64,000 nt of DNA from JBBQLG01 sp964251665. Lineage in GTDB: Bacteria; Bacteroidota; Bacteroidia; Cytophagales; Spirosomataceae. The DNA is taken from contig CAXUKO010000003.1 of assembly GCA_964251665.1 (NCBI GenBank), positions 310,001 through 374,000 on the forward strand. Reading direction: 5' to 3'. Position 1 is the first letter of the stretch. Each line of letters starts with the position of its first letter. The notes beneath the pieces were generated by a model. That model searched no databases and had not been told where the DNA came from. It was given only the letters and a program-made list of their open reading frames with translations. The position numbers and the translations under genes were made by a program. Shown here piece after piece: positions 40,201 through 49,600 of the stretch.

Positions 40201-41052
40201 ATGAACACTAATCACATCACCGCGCCGGTCGATTCGGCCAGCGATTTCCATAAACTACAACGCGACACCAGTATTGAGGTGCGCAACGTAACGATCTCGT
40301 TTAAAACCCCGAAAGGCGTTTATACGGCCGTCAAAGACGTCAGCCTTGAGATTAAACAGGGCGAGATTGTCAGCATCATCGGGCACTCCGGCTGTGGGAA
40401 ATCCACGCTCATGAACGCCATTTCGGGTATGGTTAAACCAACGGGTGGCGAAGTCATGGCCAACGGTAAAACCGTAACCGGTCCCGGTCCGGATCGGGGC
40501 ATTGTGTTTCAGAACTATTCGCTGCTGCCCTGGCTATCGGTCTATCAGAACATATTCGAGGCTGTGGATTCGGTGATGAAGAGTCAAACGAAGGCCGAAA
40601 AAGTCGCTATTGTTGAGGCCTTTCTGACGATGGTAAACCTTCAGGCACATAAGGACAAGCTGCCGGGGCAATTATCGGGCGGGATGAAGCAGCGCGTGGC
40701 TATTGCGCGGGCCTTTGCTATCAACCCTAAAATTCTGCTGCTCGATGAGCCGTTCGGCGCCCTGGATGCGCTGACCAAAGGAGCCATGCATATCGAATTG
40801 CTGAAACTCTGGAATCTGGATAACCGGAACAAGACTATTGTAATGGTGACGCATGATATTGAGGAAGCTATTTTTCTGAGCGACCGCGTGGTGGTGATGA
40901 ACAACGGCCCGGAAGCAACCATCCGCGAGATTGTTGACGTGCCCATTGAGCGTCCCCGTAACAAGAAGAACATCGCCCACGATCCCATTTACATGGATAT
41001 CCACGATAGATTGCTTGGGTTGCTGTTCGAGAAGCTTTCGATTGAAGACTAA
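40201..41052 (+). CDS. nrtC: Nitrate ABC transporter ATP-binding protein
   Basis: ATPase of 283 residues. Walker A is GHSGCGKST, the signature is LSGGMKQRVAIARAF, Walker B is ILLLDEPFGALDALT, and the switch His is in VMVTHDIEEAIFLSDRV. It lacks the NrtA-like C-terminal domain found in cyanobacterial NrtC, so it resembles NrtD/SsuB in size. It lies 21 bases after nrtB and closes the unit. Confidence 0.9.
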   Translation: MNTNHITAPVDSASDFHKLQRDTSIEVRNVTISFKTPKGVYTAVKDVSLEIKQGEIVSIIGHSGCGKSTLMNAISGMVKPTGGEVMANGKTVTGPGPDRGIVFQNYSLLPWLSVYQNIFEAVDSVMKSQTKAEKVAIVEAFLTMVNLQAHKDKLPGQLSGGMKQRVAIARAFAINPKILLLDEPFGALDALTKGAMHIELLKLWNLDNRNKTIVMVTHDIEEAIFLSDRVVVMNNGPEATIREIVDVPIERPRNKKNIAHDPIYMDIHDRLLGLLFEKLSIED

Positions 41053-41070
41053 GCCGTACCTGTACTAACC

Positions 41071-41130
41071 TAATGGCAAAATTCCCTTAGCGGACGACTT
41101 AAGTCGTCCGCTAAGGGAATTTTGCCATTA
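41071..41130. terminator. 60-bp perfect loopless palindrome between nrtC and bioF
   Basis: The arms 41071-41100 and 41101-41130 are perfect reverse complements with the centre ACTTAAGT. It begins 18 bases after the nrtC stop. Its last two bases are the TA of the bioF -7 box. It probably ends the nrt transcript; an operator role for bio is also possible. Confidence 0.65.
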
Positions 41131-41136
41131 CCTTTG
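41129..41136 (+). promoter_or_regulatory. bioF promoter -7 box
   Basis: TACCTTTG is an exact TAnnTTTG match, and the start of transcription would be near 41143. No TTTG is seen at -33. The position favours the GTG at 41158 as bioF start. Confidence 0.5.
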
Positions 41137-41157
41137 TGGCCTGATTTTCGATCTGCT

Positions 41158-42318
41158 GTGCCACGACCTACTGATTTCCTGCGCCAACGACTCGATGCCC
41201 GCCGGGAAGCGGGTTTGCTGCGTTCGCTGACTGCACCAACGGGGCTGGTTGACTTTTGCTCCAACGACTACCTCGGCCTAAGCCGCTCCGCCGAATTGCA
41301 ACAAGCTATCGAAGCGGCTGTACTGGCCCAACCTGACCTGCCCAACGGTGCTACCGGGTCGCGGCTGTTGGCCGGTAACTCCCTGCTGGCAGAATCGGTG
41401 GAAGGGGAGTTGGCGCGGTTTTACCAGACCGAAGCGGCTCTGCTTTTCAGCTCCGGTTACGATGCAAACATTGGTTTGCTGGCCAGCTTGCCCCAGCGTG
41501 GCGACACGCTCATCACCGACGAGCTGATTCACGCCAGCATGATCGACGGGGCACGGCTGAGTTATGCCACCCGCCATCGGTTCCGGCATAATGACCTGAA
41601 TGACCTCGAAGACAAGCTGAAACACGCACAGGGGCAGACGTTTGTGGCCGTCGAATCGGTGTATTCGATGGATGGCGATCTGGCTCCCCTGCACGAACTG
41701 GTCGATCTCTGCGACCGCTACGGGGCGGCCCTGATTGTGGACGAAGCGCACGCGACGGGCGTTTTTGGCCCCAATGGCAGTGGTCTGGTGTGTGCATTAG
41801 GGCTACAGGAACGAGTTTTTGCCCGGCTGCATACGTTCGGAAAAGCGGTGGGTGTTCACGGCGCAGTCGTGGTTGGCTCATCACTGTTGCGGGAGTACCT
41901 CATAAATTTTGCCCGCTCCTTTGTGTACACTACAGCCCTGCCTCCGCATAGCCTGCTGGCTATTCGTTGCGCCCACGCCTACCTGGAAACGCAACCGAAC
42001 AGGCAAACAACCCTACAAAATCTCACGCAGTATTTTCGGCAACAGGCCGCTCAGAAATTACCCAGCTCGGATTGGACCGACAGTCCGTCGCCCATTCAAT
42101 GCCTGATTGTGCCGGGTAATGAAAATGCCCATCGGGTAGCGGCTGAAGCCCGTAAGGCCAGGTTTGATAGTCGGGCAATTCTCAGTCCGACCGTCCCTAA
42201 GGGGAGTGAGCGACTACGGATTTGCCTGCATTCCTTTAATACAACGACCGAAATCGACGGACTTTTCGACGCTTTACAGGTAGCTTATCCACATAGTTAT
42301 GCACACAACCCCGCTTAA
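41158..42318 (+). CDS. bioF: 8-amino-7-oxononanoate synthase
   Basis: PLP enzyme of 386 residues joining pimeloyl-ACP and alanine. The GTG at 41158 is chosen; a TTG at 41122 falls inside the palindrome and upstream of the likely transcription start. Motifs: FCSNDYLGLSRS, GATGSRLLAGNSLL, the PLP-ring region IVDEAHATGVFGPNGSG and the Schiff-base Lys in HTFGKAVGVHGAVVVGS. First gene of bioF-bioD-bioA, overlapping bioD by 20 bases. Confidence 0.93.
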   Translation: MPRPTDFLRQRLDARREAGLLRSLTAPTGLVDFCSNDYLGLSRSAELQQAIEAAVLAQPDLPNGATGSRLLAGNSLLAESVEGELARFYQTEAALLFSSGYDANIGLLASLPQRGDTLITDELIHASMIDGARLSYATRHRFRHNDLNDLEDKLKHAQGQTFVAVESVYSMDGDLAPLHELVDLCDRYGAALIVDEAHATGVFGPNGSGLVCALGLQERVFARLHTFGKAVGVHGAVVVGSSLLREYLINFARSFVYTTALPPHSLLAIRCAHAYLETQPNRQTTLQNLTQYFRQQAAQKLPSSDWTDSPSPIQCLIVPGNENAHRVAAEARKARFDSRAILSPTVPKGSERLRICLHSFNTTTEIDGLFDALQVAYPHSYAHNPA

Positions 42319-42940
42319 CCAACTGATTGTAGCCGGTATTGGCACCGAGATCGGCAAAACGGTGGTATCGGCAGTGCTGGTCGAAGCGCTACAGGCCGAT
42401 TACTGGAAACCCATTCAATCCGGTGCGCTGGACGATTCCGATACGGACACGGTGCGTCGGCTGATTACCAATACGAAATCCCGGTTTCACCCCGAAGCCT
42501 ATCGCCTGACCGAACCGCTATCGCCCCACGCGGCAGCGGCCATCGACGGCGTGATTATTGAACTGGACCAGATCCGTTTGCCCCAGACCACGAACGCACT
42601 GGTTATCGAACTGGCCGGTGGGCTGATGGTACCACTCAACGACCATACCCTGAACATCGACCTGGTACAACGCCTTAACTTGCCGGTGGTGCTGGTGTCC
42701 AGAAACTACCTCGGCAGTATCAACCACACCCTGTTATCGGTCGAAGCCTGCCGAAACCGGGGTATTTCGCTGCTCGGCATCATCTTCAACGGGCCATCTG
42801 TACCCGCAACCGAAGACTTTATTCTAAAATACACCGGCTTGCCCTGTCTGGCGCGAATGCTACAGGTGGACCGGATTACGCCTGATGTGGTGAGTGACCT
42901 GGCCGCCACCATTGACACCCAAAACTGGAACAAACGTTGA
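42299..42940 (+). CDS. bioD: ATP-dependent dethiobiotin synthetase
   Basis: Protein of 213 residues closing the ureido ring of dethiobiotin with CO2 and ATP. The P-loop variant is VAGIGTEIGKTVVSAVL; other marks are YWKPIQSG, LSPHAAAAIDG and ELAGGLMVPLNDHTLNIDLV. It overlaps bioF by 20 bases and bioA by four, so the three genes are translationally coupled. Confidence 0.93.
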   Translation: MHTTPLNQLIVAGIGTEIGKTVVSAVLVEALQADYWKPIQSGALDDSDTDTVRRLITNTKSRFHPEAYRLTEPLSPHAAAAIDGVIIELDQIRLPQTTNALVIELAGGLMVPLNDHTLNIDLVQRLNLPVVLVSRNYLGSINHTLLSVEACRNRGISLLGIIFNGPSVPATEDFILKYTGLPCLARMLQVDRITPDVVSDLAATIDTQNWNKR

Positions 42941-44232
42941 CGACTACACATACCGCCGATTTAGCGCAACGGGACCAGGCCGTAATCTGGCATCCGTTCA
43001 CCCAGATGCAAACGGCTCCGCTGCCCATTCCGATCGTCCGGGGGACAGGTTCGCTCCTGTACGATGCGGATGGTAACGAATACATCGACGCTATATCATC
43101 CTGGTGGGTAAACCTGCACGGCCATGCCCATCCGTACATAGCCGACCGCGTTGCCGCGCAGTTGAAAACGCTCGAACACGTTATTTTTGCGGGTTTCACG
43201 CACCAGCCCGCTGTTGAACTGGCTGAACGGGTGCTGGCTATTCTGCCCAAAAATCAGGCAAAAGTATTTTACTCGGATAACGGCTCAACCGCCGTGGAAG
43301 TGGCCCTGAAAATGGCATTTCAGTACTGGCACAACCTCGGTAAACCACGCCAAAAGGTGATTGCATTTGACGATGCCTACCATGGCGATACGTTCGGAGC
43401 AATGGCCGTAGGTGGGCGGAGTGCCTTTACGGCGCCGTTTGTGCCGTTTCTGTTCGACGTTGAGTACCTACCCACGCCCGTTGCCGGTCGGGAAGATGAG
43501 GTGCTGGCTCTGGCCGAAACGCTGTTCACCGAAGACGTAGCCGCGTTTATTGCCGAGCCGCTGGTGCAGGGCGCCGGAGGTATGAACATGTACGAACCCG
43601 CTGTGCTGGATAAGTTGATTCAGTTGGCCCGCCAGTCGGGTACGCTGGTCATTGCTGACGAAGTGATGACCGGGTTCGGGCGGACGGGTAAGTTGTTTGC
43701 ATCGCATTATTTGCAGGAGCAGCCCGATCTGATGTGCCTGTCTAAAGGCTTGACCGGTGGCACGATGGCCCTCGGCGTGACCACTTGCACGCAGGCTATT
43801 TACGACGCGTTTCTATCCACGGATAAGTTCAAAACGTTGTTTCACGGGCACTCGTTTACCGCTAATCCGCTGGCCTGTACGGCGTCCTTAGCCAGTATGG
43901 ATCTGCTCTTATCCGACGAAACACAGGCCAGTATCCAGCGGATTGCGGCTTCCCATACAGCCTTCGCCGAACGACTGCGCCTGAATCCGGCAGTTAGCCA
44001 AGTGCGGCAGCGGGGCACACTGCTGGCGTTTGATTTGGTAGATAGTGGAGGCACGTCGTACTTCAGTACTATCCGCGACAGGGCGTATGACTTTCTGCTA
44101 CAGCGCGGTGTGTTGATGCGCCCGTTGGGGAATGTTCTCTATCTGATGCCGCCCTACTGCACGACCGATGCGCAGTTGGCAACCGTGTACGGGCATATCG
44201 ATGAATTGCTGGCGGAGTTGATTATCAGATAG
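42937..44232 (+). CDS. bioA: Adenosylmethionine-8-amino-7-oxononanoate aminotransferase
   Basis: Class III aminotransferase of 431 residues. The start is TTG at 42937, overlapping the bioD stop as TTGA. Motifs: WHPFTQMQTAPLPIPIVRG, SSWWVNLHGHAHPYI, the PLP region VIADEVMTGFGRTG and the Schiff-base Lys in CLSKGLTGGTMALG. It uses S-adenosylmethionine as amino donor. bioB is not in the window. Confidence 0.93.
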   Translation: MTTTHTADLAQRDQAVIWHPFTQMQTAPLPIPIVRGTGSLLYDADGNEYIDAISSWWVNLHGHAHPYIADRVAAQLKTLEHVIFAGFTHQPAVELAERVLAILPKNQAKVFYSDNGSTAVEVALKMAFQYWHNLGKPRQKVIAFDDAYHGDTFGAMAVGGRSAFTAPFVPFLFDVEYLPTPVAGREDEVLALAETLFTEDVAAFIAEPLVQGAGGMNMYEPAVLDKLIQLARQSGTLVIADEVMTGFGRTGKLFASHYLQEQPDLMCLSKGLTGGTMALGVTTCTQAIYDAFLSTDKFKTLFHGHSFTANPLACTASLASMDLLLSDETQASIQRIAASHTAFAERLRLNPAVSQVRQRGTLLAFDLVDSGGTSYFSTIRDRAYDFLLQRGVLMRPLGNVLYLMPPYCTTDAQLATVYGHIDELLAELIIR

Positions 44233-44349
44233 CTAAACAGGATGAGTGATTTATTATTGAGTGATTAGTTACACAATAACCTGTTAGTTTTGCCTCAATT
44301 ATTCTCTGATATCCCACTACTGAACTGAGTTCAACCCACGCGAATACAA

Positions 44350-44730
44350 GTGGACGCCATACAGGAAGCGAAACGCTATTTAACAAACGCCAAAGATATT
44401 CTGCGTGATAAAGCCCGCAAGGAAGACGGCTTTTATCAGGGTGCCAAATATGTAAAAATGGCTGGTCACACGGCTTATGCGGGCGTACTGGTGGCACTCG
44501 ATGCGTTGTTGGGTAAGAAGAAAGGACGTAAAGATGTTGATTGGTATAAACAACAACTGGCGGGATTAGATAGAAGATTGCTTAGTACATTTGTCGCCGT
44601 GTACGACACCCTGCATCTGTCTATGAGTTACGATGGTAATCCCGATGCCGAAATTGCACAGACCGGCCTGAAACGGGCGGAATTTATTGTCGACTGGGTT
44701 GAAACCCGGCTTGGAAACGTCTCATTATAG
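44350..44730 (+). CDS. DUF5618 family protein
   Basis: Protein of 126 residues with a GTG start. It is helical (DAIQEAKRYLTNAKDILRDK, HTAYAGVLVALDALLGKKKG, LSTFVAVYDTLHLSMSYDGN) and matches the Bacteroidota DUF5618 family as I remember it. The HEPN-like helical look and small size recall toxin-antitoxin partners, but no catalytic motif is certain. A short open frame without a start codon follows at 44752-44892. Confidence 0.6.
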   Translation: MDAIQEAKRYLTNAKDILRDKARKEDGFYQGAKYVKMAGHTAYAGVLVALDALLGKKKGRKDVDWYKQQLAGLDRRLLSTFVAVYDTLHLSMSYDGNPDAEIAQTGLKRAEFIVDWVETRLGNVSL

Positions 44731-44751
44731 AGTTCTAATTGATGTTAATAA

Positions 44752-44892
44752 TGTTGGTATCCAAACGTTTATGTATTTATTGAGTTGGGCGATACCGTAA
44801 TCAAACGAAAAAATGAGAGGCTATTTTACATCCATAAAAAGGGCACTACATTGACTATTCCTTACGATTGTCAAGTAGTGATTTACAAGTAA
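44752..44892 (+). pseudogene. Possible gene remnant, 46 codons without a usual start
   Basis: The frame is open from 44752 to the stop at 44892 and reads VFIELGDTVIKRKNERLFYI followed by HKKGTTLTIPYDCQVV. It has no ATG, GTG or TTG in the first third. The TLTIPYD end distantly recalls small HicA-type proteins. Either a decayed partner of the DUF5618 gene or a chance frame. Confidence 0.25.
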
Positions 44893-44895
44893 TTA

Positions 44896-47800
44896 TCACT
44901 CCAGCAACACCAGCACATCCTCCTTCGTAAGCGATTTAACGAAGCCTTCTTCGCTGGAAACCAGATTACTGGCCAGCCGCTGTTTGGCCTGTTGCAGGGT
45001 CAGAATTTTTTCCTCGACGGTATTTTTGCTGATGAACTTGTAGGTGAACACTGTCCGCTGCTGACCAATTCGGTGCGCCCGGTCAACGGCCTGCGCTTCA
45101 ATGGCGGGGTTCCACCAGGGGTCCAGGATAAACACGTAATCGGCCGCCGTGAGGTTATGGCCTAAACCGCCCGCTTTGAGCGAAATCAGAAATAGCTTCA
45201 CCGAATCGTCCGTCTGGAACAACTCTACCTGCGAACGCCGGTCGGTGGTGGAACCGTCCAGATAGGCGTACTTGATGTTCTTCTCGGCTAAGTATTCCCG
45301 AACCACGTTCAGGTGCTTAATGAACTGACTGAATACCAGAATCTTGTGGTTTTCGGCCATCGCAATTTCCAGCCGCATCAGCACGTCGGATAGCTTGCCG
45401 GAGTCGCCCTCGTAGGTAGCGTCGATCATGCGCGGGTGGTTGGCAATCTGCCGGAGTTTGGTCAGACCCTGTAGCACAATCATCTGCGATTTGGCCATGC
45501 CCTCCTCCTCGATCCGTTCCAGAATCAGGTTGCGGTAGTATGACTTGGCTTCTTCGTACTGATCGGCCTGTTCGGGGGTCATCTCGCTATAGAGCACACT
45601 TTCGACTTTGGCGGGCAGATCGGTGGCGACCTGCGCCTTGTTGCGCCGGAGCATAAACGGTTTAATCAGGCCATAGAGCCGAGCCGTTTTCTGCTCATCG
45701 TTCCGCTTCTCAATGGGTATCTGAAACTCGTTGCGAAAAAACGTCTGACTGCCCAGCAAACCGGGGTTGATAAACGTCATTTGCGTCCACAAATCCATCG
45801 TACTGTTCTCTAAGGGCGTACCAGTCAGGATCAGCCGGTGCCCCGCGTTGAGCTGCATCACGGCTTTGGTAATATGCGATGCCGGGTTTTTGATGGCCTG
45901 CGACTCGTCCAGAATCACGTAGTTGAACCGATAGTCTTTCAGCAGGTCAATATCAATACGGACAATCCCATACGAGGTCAGAATCAGGTCGTATCCGTCA
46001 AATTGGGCCGTATTTTTGTCGCGGTAGGTGCCCGTGTAGGTCATTACCCGCAGGTCGGGTGTGAACCGTTTGGCTTCCAGCTCCCAGTTATACAGCAGCG
46101 ACGTGGGCATCACCAGTAACGTTGGTGCCAGCGCACCGGCTTCCTTTTGCCCCTGCAACAGGGCGAGTGTCATCACGGTTTTGCCCAGGCCCATGTCATC
46201 GGCCAGACAGCCACCGAAGCGGTACTGATTCAGGAAATTCATCCAGTCGAAACCGGCTTTCTGATAGGGGCGGAGCGTACCCCTGAAGTGCGTCGGCAGG
46301 ATGTAACTCTCAATCTCATCAAACTCACGCAGGCGTTCCAGTTTCCGGCTGATAACCGCCGAGGCCAGATTATCTTCCTCTAACTGCTGCACCAGGGCGA
46401 GGTGGTGTTTTTGTAAAATCAGCCGGTCCCGCGCGCGCCCGTCGTCGAGACCATCCGGGGTTTCGAGAAAGCCCAGTAGTTCGGAGTATTTGGTAAACCA
46501 GGCATCGGGAATAACAGCCACCTCGCCATTCGGCAGCGTAAACTCCCGTTTTTTATTCAGAATGAGCGACCGTAGTTTGATGAACGGAATTTCGAACTCA
46601 CCGAACCGCACATTGGCGTAGATGTCGAACCAGTCCCGGCCTTCTTCAATGGATACGTTCAGGCTCGAATACCCCAGAAAATAGCGTTTAGTGTCGCTTT
46701 CGTTCTGCCGCAGCAGAAATCCTGCATCCTGAATGAGCTGACTGTTGGTAGCCAGCCAGTCGAAGGCCTGCGCTTTATCAATGGCTAAACGGCCACTGCG
46801 GAGGTCCAGCCCGACTTCTTTCAGGGCATTAAGCTTTTGCCGCTCTACCTTCTGATCCCGGCGAATCTTGTGGAACACATAGTCGTCGCCCATTTTCTCG
46901 ACGCTGACATTGGCCGAATTGGCAAAACTATCGAACCGAAACTGAAACTGACCGTATTGAAACGACAGGTCGAAGGCCATTTTCTGTCCGGCCTCCTCCT
47001 CCGCGATGGGTGCGTCACCAAAGAGCGACGCACCCACCCGCTGGCTGGCTACGGCCTGTTCGGAGACGGTCAGCACCGGCACGGGAGCCAGCGTTTCGCT
47101 GCGAATCTCGAACCCTTTCGCGTATACGTCATAGGCCGCAATCAGCGGAACAACAAAGCGCTGATAGTACTGTTCCTCAATGTTGCGGGGGATAACGATG
47201 TGGTTCTTATTGAGAAAGGGTCGTAATTTTTTGCCTTCCACATGCCGGGCGAAGTGATACAGCCGGTCGTCGACCAGCATCCAGGCGGGGTCGTCGCATA
47301 GCAGTAAGGCACCCTTATGCTGAAATTCCACACGGGTAGATTCACCCGTTCGGGCGGCCGGACGGGTGGCTTCCATCGTACGCCGGTTATCCATACCCGG
47401 CAAGACCTGTGTCGGCTCGGCATCATCGTCGGTACGATGGTCGCCATTCCGTACCCGGTCGCCGTAGCGGATGATGGGGAAGTAGTGCGTCGAGTCGGCA
47501 TTACGGACAAAATGAAAATGGACCCGCGCCGGTTCGGGCATCCACTCGACCGGAGCCCAGGCCGGATTGCCGTCGTTGCCCATAATATAAACAGGCTTGT
47601 CACTCAGCCGTTCCAGCACCTGCGCCTTTACGTTCTCGATGTAGGTGCAGATGGCTTCCTGCACGAGTTTATCCCCTTTCTGCGGGTCATATATTTTCAG
47701 GAAAAAATCGACGGCCGGTAGTTTACGGCTGTTGAATTTCTTCAGAATGGCATCCTGCTGAATGGTTTCCAGCAACCGAACCAGTTCAAAATCGCGTTCG

Positions 47801-47973
47801 TCCAACCCTTTGACAAACTCCCCCACGTTCTGGGTGGAGAGTGTCTGATTCTGTAAGGTGAGTTCGCCCCGGCCATTCAACTGAACCACGAAGGCTTCGA
47901 TCAGGTAGCCCAGAAACTCGTGTTCCAGAATAGAATAGACAATGCGGAAGGGCTGGGTAGGCGCAACTTTCAT
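44896..47973 (-). CDS. SNF2-family DEAD/DEAH-box helicase
   Basis: Protein of 1025 residues. The C-terminal ~480 residues are the Swi2/Snf2 ATPase: motif I DDMGLGKTVMTLALL near residue 590, motif II LDESQAIKN near 685, LTGTPLENS, and in the second lobe ILVFSQFIKHLNVV, YLDGSTTDRRSQVELF, and motif VI AVDRAHRIGQQRTV. The long N-terminal part has no recognised domain apart from a conserved region before the helicase. Bacterial members such as RapA remodel RNA polymerase or DNA-protein complexes; the role here is unknown. It stands alone and converges on DUF5618. Confidence 0.9.
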   Translation of the reverse strand: MKVAPTQPFRIVYSILEHEFLGYLIEAFVVQLNGRGELTLQNQTLSTQNVGEFVKGLDERDFELVRLLETIQQDAILKKFNSRKLPAVDFFLKIYDPQKGDKLVQEAICTYIENVKAQVLERLSDKPVYIMGNDGNPAWAPVEWMPEPARVHFHFVRNADSTHYFPIIRYGDRVRNGDHRTDDDAEPTQVLPGMDNRRTMEATRPAARTGESTRVEFQHKGALLLCDDPAWMLVDDRLYHFARHVEGKKLRPFLNKNHIVIPRNIEEQYYQRFVVPLIAAYDVYAKGFEIRSETLAPVPVLTVSEQAVASQRVGASLFGDAPIAEEEAGQKMAFDLSFQYGQFQFRFDSFANSANVSVEKMGDDYVFHKIRRDQKVERQKLNALKEVGLDLRSGRLAIDKAQAFDWLATNSQLIQDAGFLLRQNESDTKRYFLGYSSLNVSIEEGRDWFDIYANVRFGEFEIPFIKLRSLILNKKREFTLPNGEVAVIPDAWFTKYSELLGFLETPDGLDDGRARDRLILQKHHLALVQQLEEDNLASAVISRKLERLREFDEIESYILPTHFRGTLRPYQKAGFDWMNFLNQYRFGGCLADDMGLGKTVMTLALLQGQKEAGALAPTLLVMPTSLLYNWELEAKRFTPDLRVMTYTGTYRDKNTAQFDGYDLILTSYGIVRIDIDLLKDYRFNYVILDESQAIKNPASHITKAVMQLNAGHRLILTGTPLENSTMDLWTQMTFINPGLLGSQTFFRNEFQIPIEKRNDEQKTARLYGLIKPFMLRRNKAQVATDLPAKVESVLYSEMTPEQADQYEEAKSYYRNLILERIEEEGMAKSQMIVLQGLTKLRQIANHPRMIDATYEGDSGKLSDVLMRLEIAMAENHKILVFSQFIKHLNVVREYLAEKNIKYAYLDGSTTDRRSQVELFQTDDSVKLFLISLKAGGLGHNLTAADYVFILDPWWNPAIEAQAVDRAHRIGQQRTVFTYKFISKNTVEEKILTLQQAKQRLASNLVSSEEGFVKSLTKEDVLVLLE

Positions 47974-48266
47974 GATTGAGATGAGGATAGCCGGAGCCGT
48001 TAGGGACGGAATAGCCTAACGTTGGCCCGGATTAAGCGGTGGCTGAATCGCCGATGACGCTTACAACACGGTCAAAATGAGTAGGATAGGCCGTTTTTTA
48101 ACTTGTGACAGTTTCAAATATACGGAGGTAAGCGAAAACGCCAAATCCGCTTGCGAGGAAACACGAAAAAGTAATGTACCGGTAGAATGGAGAAACTACC
48201 CCTGAGCGGGGCTGATGAAGGGCGCGCAGACAACCCAGGGACGGCTTTTACCGCCAAGTCCGTTTG

Positions 48267-49037
48267 TTAAAGCGAATAATTACGCAGCGGTTGCTGTAGG
48301 AGCAACTGATAGGCGGAGGAGCTAAACAGCGTTTCGAGCGACCGCAGATCACCCGGCCGGTGAATGTCGGAACCCACAAAGTCGATCCACTTATTTTTGA
48401 GCAGGTGCTGCGCCTGTGCTTTCACCTTGTTACCGTACCGGCCCGTAACAGAGCCCCAGTTCATCTGAAGCAGGCAACCCATGTCGCGGAGTTTGGCGAT
48501 GGCGGACAGATCATTGAAATAGTACTGATAGCGTTCCGGGTGCGCCAGTATGGGTTTATAGCCTTTCGTCTGGATTCGGAACAGAATGGTTTCCATGAAA
48601 TGTGGCGCCGACGCCCAGCCGGTTTCAATCAGCAGGTAACGCTCGTCGCCAAACGAACGAAGGTCATCGGTCTCAAGCAGATGCAGAAATAAATCATCGA
48701 CTAAGTATTCGGCGGCAACCTCGATGGTCAGGCTCAGGTTATTATCCGCCACTAATTTTTGCAGCGTCAGCTGCCCTTCGGCCAGGATGGACGGCGTATT
48801 GGGGTACCAGTCCTGATTAACGTGGGGGGTGGTGATTACGCGCCTGATGCCCCAGGCTTCCAACTGACGCAGAATTTCCAGTGTCTGATCTAAATTCTGC
48901 ACGCCATCGTCTACGCCCGGCAAGAGGTGTGAATGAATATCGGTATGCCAGGAGCAGGGTTCGTCGGACGTATGTTTAGCTTGTCTATTCGTAAAAACAG
49001 ATGTTACTGCTTTGGCTATATCGTTATAAATGTTCAT
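48267..49037 (-). CDS. CpsB/YwqE-type PHP-domain tyrosine phosphatase
   Basis: Protein of 256 residues. PHP metal motifs: WHTDIHSHLLPGVDDG, ITTPHVNQDWYPNT, LAHPERYQYYFND, and VGSDIHRPGD. In Gram-positive capsule loci CpsB dephosphorylates the tyrosine kinase that controls chain length; Bacteroidota homologues accompany exopolysaccharide loci too. It opens the polysaccharide region on the opposite strand from the following genes. The matching tyrosine kinase (Wzc) is not in the window. Confidence 0.85.
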   Translation of the reverse strand: MNIYNDIAKAVTSVFTNRQAKHTSDEPCSWHTDIHSHLLPGVDDGVQNLDQTLEILRQLEAWGIRRVITTPHVNQDWYPNTPSILAEGQLTLQKLVADNNLSLTIEVAAEYLVDDLFLHLLETDDLRSFGDERYLLIETGWASAPHFMETILFRIQTKGYKPILAHPERYQYYFNDLSAIAKLRDMGCLLQMNWGSVTGRYGNKVKAQAQHLLKNKWIDFVGSDIHRPGDLRSLETLFSSSAYQLLLQQPLRNYSL

Positions 49038-49600
49038 TTGATTTAGTCGACTCCCCCAAGTCGCTATGCTTTTCCTGCTACAATATAGGGTAGTTATCCT
49101 TTATCTCATGCTACAGGCTGCACGTCTGCCCGATGGATGCGGCCGGAATTAGCCGTACGAAGACGGATTGACGGCTCCCGTTTATGGCTTAATCAGCCCG
49201 TATGGGCTCCGCGCTACACCCGGTGTTCTGTATTTTCAACGCAACTTCAACCCAATAATTTTATAATTATTACCCGGCGTCACGCAAGTACGTTGCCTGA
49301 ATGACAACTATATAACTAGAGGAACTCAATAAAGTTAGCCTATTTACTATTTATACTGATCTGATAATCAATTAGTTATGTACTTATTAAAAAATATTAG
49401 ATAAAGTTAACAAAAAGTTTATTTTTTTCTTAATTAGTATTTTTATATTTGAACGATAAATTTAAACTATATCGGTAACAAAACGGCTCGTTTATAAACC
49501 TATACTTACATCAATCGATAGGTGGGCCGTCTATTGCTGTCTATCAGGTGCGGCCAGCGTTTAAGTCAATCTTAAAACCTTTCATACAATCAGCTTACTT
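49038..49600. other. Intergenic region of 563 bases between divergent genes
   Basis: No gene seen. It is GC-balanced to about 49240, then strongly AT-rich. It holds a -7 box TATATTTG at 49444-49451 with a weak -33 site, which would give a leader of about 140 bases for the gene at 49601. Confidence 0.6.
49444..49451 (+). promoter_or_regulatory. -7 box upstream of the Ala-rich lipoprotein gene
   Basis: TATATTTG matches TAnnTTTG exactly. Only T-rich sequence (ATTT) stands where -33 TTTG is expected. Confidence 0.4.

Noticed and set aside
41122..41157. TTG start for bioF
   Set aside because: It lies inside the palindrome and upstream of the predicted transcription start; GTG at 41158 gives a normal BioF N-terminus.
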